Below are positions 7,836 through 17,539 of a DNA stretch of 64,000 nucleotides, piece after piece. A program made the position numbers and the translations under genes. Under the pieces are notes generated by a model. That model saw only the letters and a list, made by a program, of their open reading frames with translations. It did no database searches and was not told where the DNA came from. This DNA is from Millionella massiliensis (GTDB lineage: Bacteria > Bacteroidota > Bacteroidia > Bacteroidales > Rikenellaceae), in NCBI RefSeq assembly GCF_900104655.1, contig NZ_FNWD01000002.1:976246-1040245 (forward strand), in the 5' to 3' direction. The stretch's first letter is position 1; each line of letters starts with the position of its first letter.

Positions 7836-8939
7836 ATGTATCTGGAACGGATTTCGATACTGAATTTTAAGAATATCGCAGAGGCCGAGCTGGCCTTTTC
7901 GGCCAACGTGAACTGTCTGGTGGGCGACAACGGCACGGGCAAGACCAACCTGATCGACGCAGTGTGGTACCTGTCAATGAGCAAGAGTTCGACCGGGCTG
8001 ACCGACGGCCAGTCGATCCGTCACGGCGAAGACTTTTTCATGCTCGACGGTCGTTATTCGCTGCGCGAGGGCGAGCAGCGCGAAGCGGTAGTTTGCAGTT
8101 TCCGGCGCGGCAGCGGGAAGGTCATCAAGCGCAACGGCAAGGAGTACGACCGCATCACCGAGCACATCGGCCTGCTGCCGATCGTGATGGTTTCGCCGGG
8201 CGACACGGCGCTGATCCACGAATCGGGCGACGAGCGTCGCCGGTTCCTCAACTCCTTTCTGTCGCAGACCGACCGCGAATACCTGACCGCCATCATGAAA
8301 TACAACCACCTGCTGCAAGAGCGCAACCGACTGTTGAAAAGCGGCATCGGGGGCGGCTTCGGCGAAGTGCTCGAAGTGCTGGACATGCAGCTGGCCGAGA
8401 ACGGCACGCTGGTTCACCGCAAGCGGGCCGAGATGATCGAACGCCTGGCCCCGAAGGTGGCCGAGTACTACGCCCTGCTCTCGTCGGACCGCGAAGCGGT
8501 GGAGGTCTCCTACAAGTCCGAACTGACGGAACGGCCGTTCGAAGAGCTGCTGGCCGCCTCGATGGAGCGCGACCGGATCTGCGGATTCACCAACTGCGGC
8601 GTCCACCGCGACGACATGCGGCTCGAGATACTCGGCTTCCCGATCCGCAAATACGGCTCGCAGGGACAGCAAAAGTCGATGTTGCTGGCTCTGAAGCTGG
8701 CCCAGTTCGACCTGATCCGGGAGCTGCGCGGCGTCAAACCGATCCTGCTGCTGGATGACGTTTTCGATAAGCTCGACATGGAGCGCGTAGAACAGTTGAT
8801 CGGCATGGTCTCGTCGGACCGCTTCGGTCAGATTTTCATCACCGACTGCAACAAAGTCCGTCTGGAGGGAATCCTCGCCAAGATGACCGAAAACTACAAA
8901 CTCTTCAGCGTCAGCGCCGGCACATTTCAAGAGATTTAG
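7836..8939 (+). CDS. recF: DNA replication and repair protein RecF
   Basis: An SMC-like ATPase that loads RecA onto gapped DNA. It has 367 residues, normal for the family. Landmarks: N-terminal MYLERISILNFKN, Walker A GDNGTGKTN (residues 30-38), the ABC-type signature region YGSQGQQKSMLLALKLAQ, and Walker B ILLLDDVFDKLD. In related genomes recF is followed directly by the DUF721 gene. Here the DUF721 gene is 4 kb away on the opposite strand, beyond a flippase and two glycosyltransferases. Confidence 0.95.
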   Translation: MYLERISILNFKNIAEAELAFSANVNCLVGDNGTGKTNLIDAVWYLSMSKSSTGLTDGQSIRHGEDFFMLDGRYSLREGEQREAVVCSFRRGSGKVIKRNGKEYDRITEHIGLLPIVMVSPGDTALIHESGDERRRFLNSFLSQTDREYLTAIMKYNHLLQERNRLLKSGIGGGFGEVLEVLDMQLAENGTLVHRKRAEMIERLAPKVAEYYALLSSDREAVEVSYKSELTERPFEELLAASMERDRICGFTNCGVHRDDMRLEILGFPIRKYGSQGQQKSMLLALKLAQFDLIRELRGVKPILLLDDVFDKLDMERVEQLIGMVSSDRFGQIFITDCNKVRLEGILAKMTENYKLFSVSAGTFQEI

Positions 8940-9137
8940 CCCTGCCGGCCTCTGCCCCGCCCCATTGCTTCCCCTCCCGACTCAGCACATAACGGAAGTT
9001 CCCCGAAGCCGACACGCCCCGGTTCCGTTCTCCTTGTGTTGTTAGACCACCTCGGCGATTTCGGCCTCTTCGACTATTTTCGACGATTTCGGCTGCTCCG
9101 ACGACTTGGGCACACCACCCCACTCCTTCACTTCAGA

Positions 9138-10724
9138 TTATTTCCGCAGGAGGAGCCGCCCTTTGAACCGCAGCAGAGCACCCTTCGCCAGGTCTTTCAT
9201 CAGTTTGACGAAAGCCCGCATCCCCCGCGAACAGAAATACATCGCCCCGCCGCAGACCACGGCATAGAGCGTCGGCACCACCAGTGCACTGACCAGCCAT
9301 CCGCCCCAACTCTTCGTAGAGGGGAGCCAGCCGAGGCTCACGACCCAACCTACCAGCAGCCACGAGGCCGCGATAATGGCCATATATTTCAGAATGGTGA
9401 TCCAGTATTCGAGCGACGACGTGCGGAACCCGCGACGGTAGAGGAAGATCGGCCGCCACAGGATCACGATCAACCCGGTGCTGACCAGCGTCCCGGCAAT
9501 GACCCCGGCCACTCCGTAATGTACGCAGGCCCAAATCGAGATAACCACGTTCAGCCCCGCTTCGGTCCAGGCAGCCCACACATCGTGGTAGAGCCCGTAG
9601 GCGTTCAGGAAATACTGGACCGTCTGCCGCACGATCCCGATGAAGAGCGTCCCGACCAGCATCAGCACCACCGGCCGAGAGAAGATTTCGTACCGCTCGG
9701 CCGGCAGCCACAGCACGATAAAGGGGTCGATCAGTTCATAGAAAGCGAAGGCCAGAATGCCGGCCATCCAAAAGTACATGGCATTGAACTGCCAGAAAAC
9801 CAGCCGTATTTTTTTCGAGTCGCCCTCGGCCACCAGGTTGCCGACCCCGGCATAGCTGTTTTGGAGGGTGCCGGTGATGAAGGTCGTGACGCGGTTGATG
9901 ATCGTCGAATAGTTGGTATAGAAGGTGACCATCGAGAGCGAGAGCAGCTGCGAGATGATGAGTTTGTCGGACTGCACCAGCAGAAAACCGGCGATGCGGT
10001 GGGCAAAGATACGCCGCACCCCGGCAAACACCTCGCGATACTGTTTCACCAGCCCCCGTCCGCGCACGGCCGACGACCGCAGCCAGGGGTAGATGCGCCG
10101 CACCACTGCCTCGAGCCACACGGCGAACACCACGCCGAAGAGCACCTCCAGCGCCAGCCACGTCAGGTAGCCCGCTCCGGCCCACTTGAGCAGGGCCATC
10201 TGCAGCAACACCTTCAGAATCAGGCAGAGGTTGAGCACCTTGGTAACGGCATACCCCTTTTGGTCGGCCATCAGCAAGTTCTGCTTGTAGTTGACCAGGT
10301 AGCTCAGCAGCGTCGTGGTGAGGAAGGTAAAGTAAGCCGCATAGATCAGCCCCGGGTCGAGTCCGCCGGCAATGTCCTTGGCAAAGATCCACGGAATGAA
10401 GGCCGCAAAGATCAGCCCGAGCACCCCGATCAGGATGCCGACCAGCCGGAAGAGCCACCCCAGCAGCGACACCAGTTCCGTCACCTGTTCGCGGTCGCCG
10501 CGGAAGAGCGGCGCGTAGAGCACGTTGGCGATGGCCACGGAGATACCCATTTCGGCCAGGTTCAGGAAGCCGATATAGCCCATGACCGTTTCGGAGAGGC
10601 CGACCAACTCGTTTCCCAGGGTTTCGAGAAAGACGCGCCGCGAAAAGAAATTCAGCAGCAGCACCAGCATGTAGAATACCAGTGAAACCTTGACGTTCTT
10701 GACGCTGTATGAGATTCTCGACAT
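9138..10724 (-). CDS. polysaccharide flippase, MOP superfamily (Wzx-like)
   Basis: A polytopic inner-membrane protein of 528 residues with some 12-14 hydrophobic helices, expected to flip lipid-linked oligosaccharides. The N-terminus SVKNVKVSLVFYMLVLLLNFFSR and the segment LVGLSETVMGYIGFLNLAEMG are typical of the O-antigen/capsule flippases of Bacteroidetes. A frame stays open upstream, but ATG 10724 (MSRISYS) gives the usual N-terminus and follows GC-rich filler. With the three GT2 genes around it, it forms a small surface-glycan set, but no polymerase or nucleotide-sugar gene is in the window. Confidence 0.88.
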   Translation of the reverse strand: MSRISYSVKNVKVSLVFYMLVLLLNFFSRRVFLETLGNELVGLSETVMGYIGFLNLAEMGISVAIANVLYAPLFRGDREQVTELVSLLGWLFRLVGILIGVLGLIFAAFIPWIFAKDIAGGLDPGLIYAAYFTFLTTTLLSYLVNYKQNLLMADQKGYAVTKVLNLCLILKVLLQMALLKWAGAGYLTWLALEVLFGVVFAVWLEAVVRRIYPWLRSSAVRGRGLVKQYREVFAGVRRIFAHRIAGFLLVQSDKLIISQLLSLSMVTFYTNYSTIINRVTTFITGTLQNSYAGVGNLVAEGDSKKIRLVFWQFNAMYFWMAGILAFAFYELIDPFIVLWLPAERYEIFSRPVVLMLVGTLFIGIVRQTVQYFLNAYGLYHDVWAAWTEAGLNVVISIWACVHYGVAGVIAGTLVSTGLIVILWRPIFLYRRGFRTSSLEYWITILKYMAIIAASWLLVGWVVSLGWLPSTKSWGGWLVSALVVPTLYAVVCGGAMYFCSRGMRAFVKLMKDLAKGALLRFKGRLLLRK

Positions 10725-11104
10725 GATTCGTTTTCTGCTCTGACTGGAGTTTCGTTTCCGCCCCCTCCGATTGCACGCTATTCGCCGCACGGACAGGCGC
10801 CCCGTGCACGTTTACCCGATTTCGTTAAAACCGCCGAAGCAGCGCGAAACCCGCGCTCGTCCAGCCGTATAAATATAGAGCCTGCACTCCATTCCCGACC
10901 AACCAGTACCACCGCGGGCCCGCAACGTCCTTTTCCAAACCCAATTTCCGAAACGCCTCGCCCGGGCACCCTTCTCCGGCCACCGCTCATCCCTCCGTAC
11001 CTTTACCTCCTCAACCTCTTCCGAAAAACACCCCACGCATCCGCACCTTTACCCCCTCAACCTCTGCCGGAAAACACCCCGCGACCCCGCACACTGCCAA
11101 GACC
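10725..11104. other. intergenic region upstream of flippase
   Basis: About 380 GC-rich bases without a supported gene. It holds a two-copy 46-bp tandem repeat (10995-11086). Confidence 0.5.
10995..11086. repeat. 46-bp tandem duplication
   Basis: Units 10995-11040 and 11041-11086 match with a handful of substitutions (CCGYACCTTTACC, CTCAACCTCT, AAACACCCC). Confidence 0.8.
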
Positions 11105-12037
11105 TTACGACCGACGCCGCGCCTGCCACACCTGCGCATTCACCTCAGCCCACTCGCGATAGCGGTCGCGTTTGGCGGCATTGCCGGTCATCCGCCCCAG
11201 CCACTCGTGAATCCGGTAGCCCAGCTGGGTCAGACGATAGACCCAACCGCTGTAAGCCGCACCGCGCGTCTTGTCGTAATAGAGGTATTTGGCCTGCTGC
11301 ATCCGTTCGAACTTCTGCCGCGAGACGGTGCACGACTGGCCGCCCAGGTGCACGATCCGCGCGTCGGGTACCGACCACACCTCGTATCCGGCACGGGTCA
11401 GCCGCACGCATATCTCGACATCCTCGTAATACATGAAAAAATCGGGATCGAACGGCTGCCGTCCGCCCAGCGCCTCGCGCCGCACCATCAGGTCGGCTCC
11501 CGAGATATACCCCACCCGAATCGGCTCCATACCGTAGTTGAACCAGGTTTCGGGCGGCCACACACGCCGTTTGACAGCGTTGGGCATCAGCCGGAGCAGT
11601 TCCCAGTCCAGTCCGTGGACCGGCGAGAAGGATTGGGCGGGGGTCACCCTGTCGGCCGCGTAGAGGTTGCCCCCGGCCGCCGCAGCGCGGGGCGTGGCAT
11701 CCAAAAAGTCGGCCAGCCGACCGACCGCGTCGTTCAACAGCAGGGTATCGGAATTCAGAAAGAAGAGATACTTCACCTCGCCGCACTCGGCCACGATCCG
11801 CTCGACCCCCAGGTTATTGGCCCGGCCGAACCCGAGATTTTCGCCGGCCTCGATGCAGAGAACCGCCGGGAACTCCTCGCGGACCATCCGCACCGAGTCG
11901 TCGCTCGAAGCGTTGTCGACGACCACGACGCGAAACTCGTCGGCCGCCATCCGGGTTTTCCGGAACAGCGACGTCAGACAATCCCGCAACAAGGCGCAGG
12001 TATTGTAGCTGACGATAACCACAGCGACGCGAATCAT
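11105..12037 (-). CDS. glycosyltransferase family 2 (rhamnosyltransferase-like)
   Basis: A 310-residue GT-A enzyme. The N-terminus VAVVIVSYNTCALLRDCLTSL is the nucleotide-sugar fold. VVVDNASSDDS and ENLGFGRANNLG follow, then the DxD-type LNSDTLL, the acceptor region YISGADLMVRREAL and the FFMYYEDVEICVRL block, together typical of WbbL-like rhamnosyltransferases. The exact sugar is not certain. Its ATG overlaps the TGA of the upstream glycosyltransferase by ATGA, so the two are translationally coupled. Confidence 0.88.
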   Translation of the reverse strand: MIRVAVVIVSYNTCALLRDCLTSLFRKTRMAADEFRVVVVDNASSDDSVRMVREEFPAVLCIEAGENLGFGRANNLGVERIVAECGEVKYLFFLNSDTLLLNDAVGRLADFLDATPRAAAAGGNLYAADRVTPAQSFSPVHGLDWELLRLMPNAVKRRVWPPETWFNYGMEPIRVGYISGADLMVRREALGGRQPFDPDFFMYYEDVEICVRLTRAGYEVWSVPDARIVHLGGQSCTVSRQKFERMQQAKYLYYDKTRGAAYSGWVYRLTQLGYRIHEWLGRMTGNAAKRDRYREWAEVNAQVWQARRRS

Positions 12038-13062
12038 GCCTCTTTCCTCCGTTTTTTCATGCCCAGAAAGACACCGTAGGCCCAGAGCAGCAACCACAGA
12101 TAGGCACGCGCCCAGAGCAGGTTCAGCCGCAGGGCACGGGCCACGAGCCGGCTGAGCGGTTGCAGCGCCCCATAGTCGATCTCCATGTGCTGGACGCCGG
12201 TTTCCCAGAGCGCCTCGGTCCACTCGCGCCGGTAGGCCTTGCCGAACGACCCGAGGTAGAGGTTTTTCAGCCCGTAGACGGCGTTGATCACGGCCTGATG
12301 CTCGATATTGATGTCCCGCGGAGCCTCGCTCAGGTACTTCACGATGTAGAGCAGCGAGTCGAGTTTGAGGCACGTCATGGCGCTGCGCATGGTCGACCCC
12401 TCACGCAGGTTGTGGCGATAGGTTACCGGGCCAAGCGTGGCGATCCGTTCGACCACTTCGTAGGCCTGCATACACCACAGCGCGTCTTCGTAGATCAAAC
12501 CGGCGCGGAACTCCAGTTTGTTCTCCTGAATGAAGTCCAGCCGGATCAGTTTGTTGGTCGTATTGGAGAAGTTGAGCCGGCCGAAATGACGCACGATCTC
12601 GGCATGGTTCTCATAAACGGGCTGTTCGGGGTGGTAATAGAGGGTCTCTTCCTTCACCGTGCCGGTCGGTGTCACCCGCCGGTAGTTTCCCTGCACCCAG
12701 TCCGGGAAGTCGGTTTCGACGGCCACGGAAGCCATTGCCGCCAGCGCCCTCGGTTCGAGACGGTCGTCTCCGTCCAGGTAGAAGATGTAGTCACCGGAAG
12801 CCACGGCCGTCCCGGTATTGCGGGCAGCGGCCTGACCCCGGTTATGGATGTGACGGAGAATGTGGAACTCGACACCGTGCTCACGGGCCTCGCCGGCCAT
12901 CGCCTCGACACGGACCATCGACCCGTCGGTTCCGCAGTCGTCCACCACGATACACTCCAGTTCACTGTCCGGAAACGCTTCGCACTGCGCGAAGACGGAC
13001 CGCAGACACCCTTCGATCCAGGGCTCCACGTTGTAAACCGGAATGACAACACTAATTTTCAT
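12034..13062 (-). CDS. glycosyltransferase family 2
   Basis: A 342-residue GT-A enzyme. MKISVVIPVYNVEPWIEGCLRSV opens the fold, then VVDDCGTDGS, HNRGQAAARNTG and the metal-binding YLDGDDRL. The C-terminus has a hydrophobic, basic tail that may bind the membrane. It is similar to capsule and O-antigen transferases, with unknown donor and acceptor. It starts 28 bases after the DUF721 gene and ends in an ATGA overlap with the next GT2 gene, so the three read as one operon. Confidence 0.88.
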   Translation of the reverse strand: MKISVVIPVYNVEPWIEGCLRSVFAQCEAFPDSELECIVVDDCGTDGSMVRVEAMAGEAREHGVEFHILRHIHNRGQAAARNTGTAVASGDYIFYLDGDDRLEPRALAAMASVAVETDFPDWVQGNYRRVTPTGTVKEETLYYHPEQPVYENHAEIVRHFGRLNFSNTTNKLIRLDFIQENKLEFRAGLIYEDALWCMQAYEVVERIATLGPVTYRHNLREGSTMRSAMTCLKLDSLLYIVKYLSEAPRDINIEHQAVINAVYGLKNLYLGSFGKAYRREWTEALWETGVQHMEIDYGALQPLSRLVARALRLNLLWARAYLWLLLWAYGVFLGMKKRRKEA

Positions 13063-13090
13063 ATTTCGTTTTTACTGACTGTTCGATCCC

Positions 13091-13381
13091 TCAACGGACC
13101 ACGATATTGCGCACCACCTGTGCACGGATGCGTGCGTTGAGCTGTGCCACGAGCCACCGGCGTCGCATGAACACCTCGGCCCGCACGGCCGCCGACGAAA
13201 AGCTGACGTAGAGCACACCGGCCCGGATATATACATCCTCGGTACAGCGCGCCACGTAGTCGCCGACCACCTCGGCCCACAACTCCACGGCCCGTCCCTC
13301 CATCGAGGCAGGTCCCATGGCCCGGTCGCGAAGGTACTCCTCGAGCAGGTCGCCAACACGCATTGGTTCCGTTCGTCGCAT
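13091..13381 (-). CDS. DUF721 protein, DciA-like
   Basis: A 96-residue basic protein. MRVGDLLEEYLRDRAM, VVGDYVARCTEDVYIRAGVLYVSFSSAAVRAEVF and the final basic helix follow the DUF721 pattern. The wider family includes DciA, the ancestral loader of the replicative helicase. Its role in Bacteroidetes is inferred from that similarity. Usually it sits directly after recF; here it heads an operon of glycosyltransferases. A second ATG seven codons in is possible. Confidence 0.8.
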   Translation of the reverse strand: MRRTEPMRVGDLLEEYLRDRAMGPASMEGRAVELWAEVVGDYVARCTEDVYIRAGVLYVSFSSAAVRAEVFMRRRWLVAQLNARIRAQVVRNIVVR

Positions 13382-13820
13382 ATTCGTTGTTATTCAGGAT
13401 TCTCGCCCCTCACGGAAACGAATCCCAACATCCATTCATCCTATTTTCTCCGCCTCGATTCCCCCACATGAATTTCCGCACATGGCCGGGCGGGCCTCGC
13501 CTTCGCTGTAGTCCCGTTCGAGCCGCAACACCTCGGGCCGCAACTCTCCACTGCCCCCGTTCGGGCCGCAACACCACAAGCCGTCCCTCCATCGCCCCGT
13601 CGCGAATCCCGAGCGGCTTGTATCCTGACTTTCTCCCCCGGGGAGGAGAAAAAACGTTATCCGCCCTCTCCACCAGCTCCTTTTCGTTCCACAGAGCCAC
13701 TCGCTGAACCGCCGGTCTTCCGACCGACCGGGCCGAACCCATACAACACGAAAAGTCCGCCATGCCGGTCGTCCGACGGACGGGGCATTCAACGGACAAC
13801 GACTCGCCCCGCCGGCTCTG
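13382..13820. other. intergenic region, DUF4924 / DUF721
   Basis: About 440 GC-rich bases. Open frames exist on both strands but none has a family pattern or start context. No promoter or terminator was recognised. Confidence 0.4.
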
Positions 13821-14438
13821 CTAAGCCTTGTCTTTATAGAGGTCGAGTTCGCCCCGCTCGGCCGCCCGGTGAATCGCAGCCAGCCGTGCCACAACCGGCG
13901 AAACGACCTCCAGCACGTCGCGGATGTAGCGTTCGGCCGCCTCGGTGGTTTTGGTTTTCTGCTCACCGGCCGTCGCACCCTGCAAACGGTACAACATGGC
14001 CAGATACAGCGCCCGGAAGCAAGCCTCCATATCGCTGATCTCGTCAGCCGCCATGCTGCTGTCTCGGGCAATGGCCATCTTGAGCCGGGGCAACTCCGGC
14101 GCCAGCGCTTCGAACACCTTGACGTAGCCCTGCTCACGCCCCACAGGGGCCTGCAGCAGATGCAGGTGCAGGTCGTTCAGATCGGCGATCAGGTGCAGCG
14201 TATGCTCCAGGTGGCCGGCCTTCTCCTTGCCCTCGGTCCGCAACAGGTTGACCATATCCATGTACCAGAAAAAGAGCGACTGACGCTGCTCGTCGTCCAG
14301 TTCCCGGTGCGGCTCCACCAGGGTCGAATAGATCTTCTCGGGCGAAAACTCCAGCGCCCGCAACATATCCTCCAGTTGCCAGAGATAGAGAATGTACTCT
14401 GCTATATTTTCGCGTCTCTTTTTTTTCGCTGTCAACAT
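13821..14438 (-). CDS. DUF4924 family protein
   Basis: A cytoplasmic, nearly all-helical protein of 205 residues. MLTAKKKRRENIAEYILYLWQLEDMLRAL, FFWYMDMVNLLRTEGK and EISDMEACFRALYLAMLYRL fit the Bacteroidetes-specific DUF4924 family (PF16271). Function is unknown and no catalytic motif is seen. It lies 111 bases downstream of a GT2 gene on the same strand. Confidence 0.8.
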   Translation of the reverse strand: MLTAKKKRRENIAEYILYLWQLEDMLRALEFSPEKIYSTLVEPHRELDDEQRQSLFFWYMDMVNLLRTEGKEKAGHLEHTLHLIADLNDLHLHLLQAPVGREQGYVKVFEALAPELPRLKMAIARDSSMAADEISDMEACFRALYLAMLYRLQGATAGEQKTKTTEAAERYIRDVLEVVSPVVARLAAIHRAAERGELDLYKDKA

Positions 14439-14549
14439 ATTCTGTAAAGTTATGATTATTTCCGGAACGCCACCAAGCCCCGTCGGAAAAATCCGTTTAT
14501 ACGTCCACCGCGGCTGCCGACCGTTCCGAGCTCAGGAAACGCCCCCCGG

Positions 14550-15353
14550 TTACTGCAATTTCGACACCGGTTTGCACGGGCGGTATGCCGGGCGCCTCAA
14601 CAGTTTGTCGAGCAGCATGCCCCACACAAAACCGACGTGAGCCACACCGGTGCGCCACAAGCCGTAATGGTGCCGCATGATCCGCCACCGTTCGCGCAGG
14701 CTGGCCCGGCGTCGGCGCGTCGAGACGCCGCCCGTCGTGAAACAACTCAGGATCAGCCCCGTGTCAACGATCCGTTCGGCCCGTTTCAGGCATTCGATCA
14801 CCCAATCGATGTCAGCCGCCAGCCGGTACCGTTCCGTATCATAAAGCGGCGCGATCGACCGCCGCACGATAAAGGACTGGTGGCACACCACCATTCCCCG
14901 CTCCAGCGACCGCCAGGTCAGTCCCCCCTTCGGAAGCCGCTTCTTGCGCAGCCCGAGCACCTCGCCTTCGGGACTCACCACCAGCGTTTCGCCGTAATAG
15001 ATGTCGGCCGGCCCGACGCTGGCCACCGGAGAGTCCGCCCCGAAAATACGGGTCAGCACATCGGTCCGGAACACCGTGTCACCGGCATTCACGAACCACA
15101 GATAGTCGCCCGTTGCGGCACGGATTCCCTTGTTCATCGCGTCGTAAAGCCCGCTGTCGGGTTCGCTCACGCCATACGAAATCAACTCCGCATAACGTTT
15201 CATAACCTGCGGCGTCGAATCGGTCGAAGCTCCGTCGATCACCAGCACCTCCAACTCCGCAGCCGAACGATCCAGCGCCGCAAGATTCGCCAGCGTCCGT
15301 TCGAGCTCCGCCGCTGCATTCCAAACTACCGTGATGACCGAAACTTTAACCAT
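14550..15353 (-). CDS. glycosyltransferase family 2 (WcaA/PgaC-like small GT2)
   Basis: A 267-residue GT-A transferase. VKVSVITVVWNAAAELERTL starts the fold, followed by LVIDGASTDST, SEPDSGLYDAMNKGI and FVNAGDTVF. YDAMNKGI is characteristic of a group of Bacteroidetes surface-glycan transferases. ATG 15353 is chosen over a longer open frame because it directly precedes the fold and sits at the normal length. It diverges from the S41 protease across an 85-base promoter region. Confidence 0.88.
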   Translation of the reverse strand: MVKVSVITVVWNAAAELERTLANLAALDRSAAELEVLVIDGASTDSTPQVMKRYAELISYGVSEPDSGLYDAMNKGIRAATGDYLWFVNAGDTVFRTDVLTRIFGADSPVASVGPADIYYGETLVVSPEGEVLGLRKKRLPKGGLTWRSLERGMVVCHQSFIVRRSIAPLYDTERYRLAADIDWVIECLKRAERIVDTGLILSCFTTGGVSTRRRRASLRERWRIMRHHYGLWRTGVAHVGFVWGMLLDKLLRRPAYRPCKPVSKLQ

Positions 15354-15385
15354 AACGTAAACGGGATAAATCGGTGCAAAATTAC

Positions 15386-15393
15386 TATATTTG
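15386..15393 (+). promoter_or_regulatory. -7 promoter element of S41 protease gene
   Basis: TATATTTG, 46 bases before the ATG. Confidence 0.6.
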
Positions 15394-15438
15394 GCGCGAC
15401 TTCGCGCCATTTGCGCAAAACAACCTCCACGAACCGTC

Positions 15439-17055
15439 ATGAGCAACTACAAAACCTCCATACGCATCAGTCTGTTTATCGTCACCGCCCTGCTGATCGG
15501 CGCCGCCCTGGGCATCATGCTCGAACGCGCCGCCCTGCGCGACACCTACACCGAAGTCCGCCGCGGCGACAAACTGAGTTGGGCACTGAGCGAAATCGAA
15601 GAACGCTACGTCGATCCCATCACCCGTGACTCGCTGGCCGAACTGACCCTGCCGCTGCTGCTGCAGGAACTCGACCCCCACTCGGTCTACATTCCCGCCA
15701 GCGACTTCGCCGCTACGAACGAACCCCTAACCGGATCGTTCGACGGAATCGGCGTGATGTTCAACATGCTGACCGACACCGTGCAGATCACTAACGTCAT
15801 CTCGGGCGGCCCGAGTGACGCGGCTGGTATCGTGGCCGGCGACCGGATCATCACCGTCAACGACAGCCTGATCGCCGGCGTGAAGATGGATCAGGACAAA
15901 GTGGTCAGCATGCTGCGCGGCGAACGCGGCTCGAGCGTCAAACTCGGCATCCTGCGTGCCCCGTCGAAAGAGTTGCTGCCCATTACCGTCGTCCGCGGAG
16001 CCATCCCCCTGAAGAGCCTCGAAGCCGCATTCCTCGTGCCGGGCCATCGCGACATCGGCTACATCCGCTTCGGCCGTTTCGCCGCCTCCACCTATAACGA
16101 AGTGCTGGCCGCCTTGATCCGGTTGCGCGAACAGGGAGCCCGTAAAATGATCCTCGACCTGCGCGGCAACGGCGGCGGCTACCTCGACCAGGCCATTTTC
16201 ATCGCCAACGAATTTCTGCCCAAAGGACGTAAGATCGTCTATACCGAAGGCAACGCATCGCCGCGCGTTGACCAGAACGCCGACGGACGCGGACGCTTCC
16301 AGGACGTCGATCTGGCCATCGTGATCGACGAGAACTCGGCCTCTGCTTCTGAAATCGTCGCCGGAGCCATCCAGGACAACGACCGCGGCGTGATCGTCGG
16401 TCGTCGTTCCTTCGGCAAAGGACTCGTTCAGGAACAGATACCCTACCCGCTCGACGGCTCGGCCATGCGACTGACCATCGCCCGCTACTATACGCCCGTA
16501 GGACGCTCGATCCAGAAACCCTATACGCCGGGCGAAGAGGAGGAGTACGAAACCGAGCTGCTGCGCCGCGAAGCCCATTCCGAACTCTTCACCGCCGACA
16601 GTATCCACATGGCCGACTCACTGAAATTCGTCACCCCCGGCGGTAAGATTGTCTACGGCGGCGGTGGGATCATGCCGGACGTCTTTGTGCCGGTCGACAC
16701 CACCGGGCTGACCCCCTACTTCATGAAACTCTTTCAGAAAAACCTGATCTTCCGCTACGCCAGCCAGACTACCGACCGCTACCGCAGCCAGATTAACGCT
16801 ATCAAGAGTCTCGACGAGCTCGACCGTTTCTTTGCCGACAAAAACCTTTTCTACGACTTTGTGGCCTATGCCGAGCGTCAGGGCGTCCGCCCCACCGAAT
16901 CGGAAATGAGCCTGTCGCGCCCGCTCATCACGGCCCAAATCAAAGGATACATCGGACGCAACACCTCGCTCGACGAAACGGCATTCTACTACTACATGCT
17001 TCCGGAAGACAAGACCCTGCTCCAGACTATCGAAAGCCTCAGCAAGGCCCAGTAA
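15439..17055 (+). CDS. S41 family C-terminal processing peptidase
   Basis: A membrane-anchored periplasmic protease of 538 residues. A signal anchor (ISLFIVTALLIGAALGIML, about 9-27) is followed by a PDZ domain (GIGVMFNML to VKLGILR, about 100-180) and the tail-specific protease core. The catalytic Ser lies in ENSASASEIVAGA and the Lys in RRSFGKGLVQ. Such Ctp proteases trim the C-termini of envelope proteins. The C-terminal 130 residues beyond the core are typical of the Bacteroidetes form. The open frame extends 48 bases upstream, but that overlaps the likely promoter, so ATG 15439 is used. Confidence 0.92.
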   Translation: MSNYKTSIRISLFIVTALLIGAALGIMLERAALRDTYTEVRRGDKLSWALSEIEERYVDPITRDSLAELTLPLLLQELDPHSVYIPASDFAATNEPLTGSFDGIGVMFNMLTDTVQITNVISGGPSDAAGIVAGDRIITVNDSLIAGVKMDQDKVVSMLRGERGSSVKLGILRAPSKELLPITVVRGAIPLKSLEAAFLVPGHRDIGYIRFGRFAASTYNEVLAALIRLREQGARKMILDLRGNGGGYLDQAIFIANEFLPKGRKIVYTEGNASPRVDQNADGRGRFQDVDLAIVIDENSASASEIVAGAIQDNDRGVIVGRRSFGKGLVQEQIPYPLDGSAMRLTIARYYTPVGRSIQKPYTPGEEEEYETELLRREAHSELFTADSIHMADSLKFVTPGGKIVYGGGGIMPDVFVPVDTTGLTPYFMKLFQKNLIFRYASQTTDRYRSQINAIKSLDELDRFFADKNLFYDFVAYAERQGVRPTESEMSLSRPLITAQIKGYIGRNTSLDETAFYYYMLPEDKTLLQTIESLSKAQ

Positions 17056-17451
17056 CGGAATGCAGAGTCCGGGGGGGGAGGAAACTGAGAGAGGAACCGA
17101 GAGAGACTGAAAGAGAGTAATAATGACCGAGAGGGCGACCGGGACGACTCTTTATTAGGAGGTTAGGACAACGGTTTTTCACAGTCTGACTAGAAATACC
17201 CTCTCACGGCCGATCCCTGTTGAGCGTAGGCTTTTCCCATCGCGCCACTTATGGTTTCCGGTATCACTCTGTTTATCAAACAGACACGAACCACCGCACT
17301 TCACGCTTTTTAATCTGAAATCCATACGCCGGGCGCCTGTTCGTTTGGAGAATAGGCGCCACTTGTATAATATCGTAAATACCCTTTTTTTACCACAGCA
17401 TCTCACTCTTTTCGGATCACATTTTATTGTTGTTCTAGTCCAACTCCTCAC
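17056..17451. other. intergenic region after S41 protease
   Basis: No supported gene. It contains a near-perfect 11-bp hairpin (17332-17342 with 17350-17360) and a 7-bp one near 17266-17282. Base composition becomes more AT-rich towards the right. Confidence 0.5.
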
Positions 17452-17539
17452 ATGCAAGCAGGCAAAGTTACAGTCTGCCTGCAACAGACGGATTTCCTAA
17501 TACAGTATTTGGAAGAAGCATACGACCGGCAGCCATGCC

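Noticed and set aside
13410-14137. Open frames of 129 and 233 codons near DUF4924
   Set aside because: The longer one is out of frame with DUF4924 and overlaps it; the shorter has Arg/Gly-rich low-complexity sequence typical of shadows.
17179-17484. 101-codon minus-strand frame next to the phage remnant
   Set aside because: Many Cys and basic residues, no recognisable pattern; likely random.
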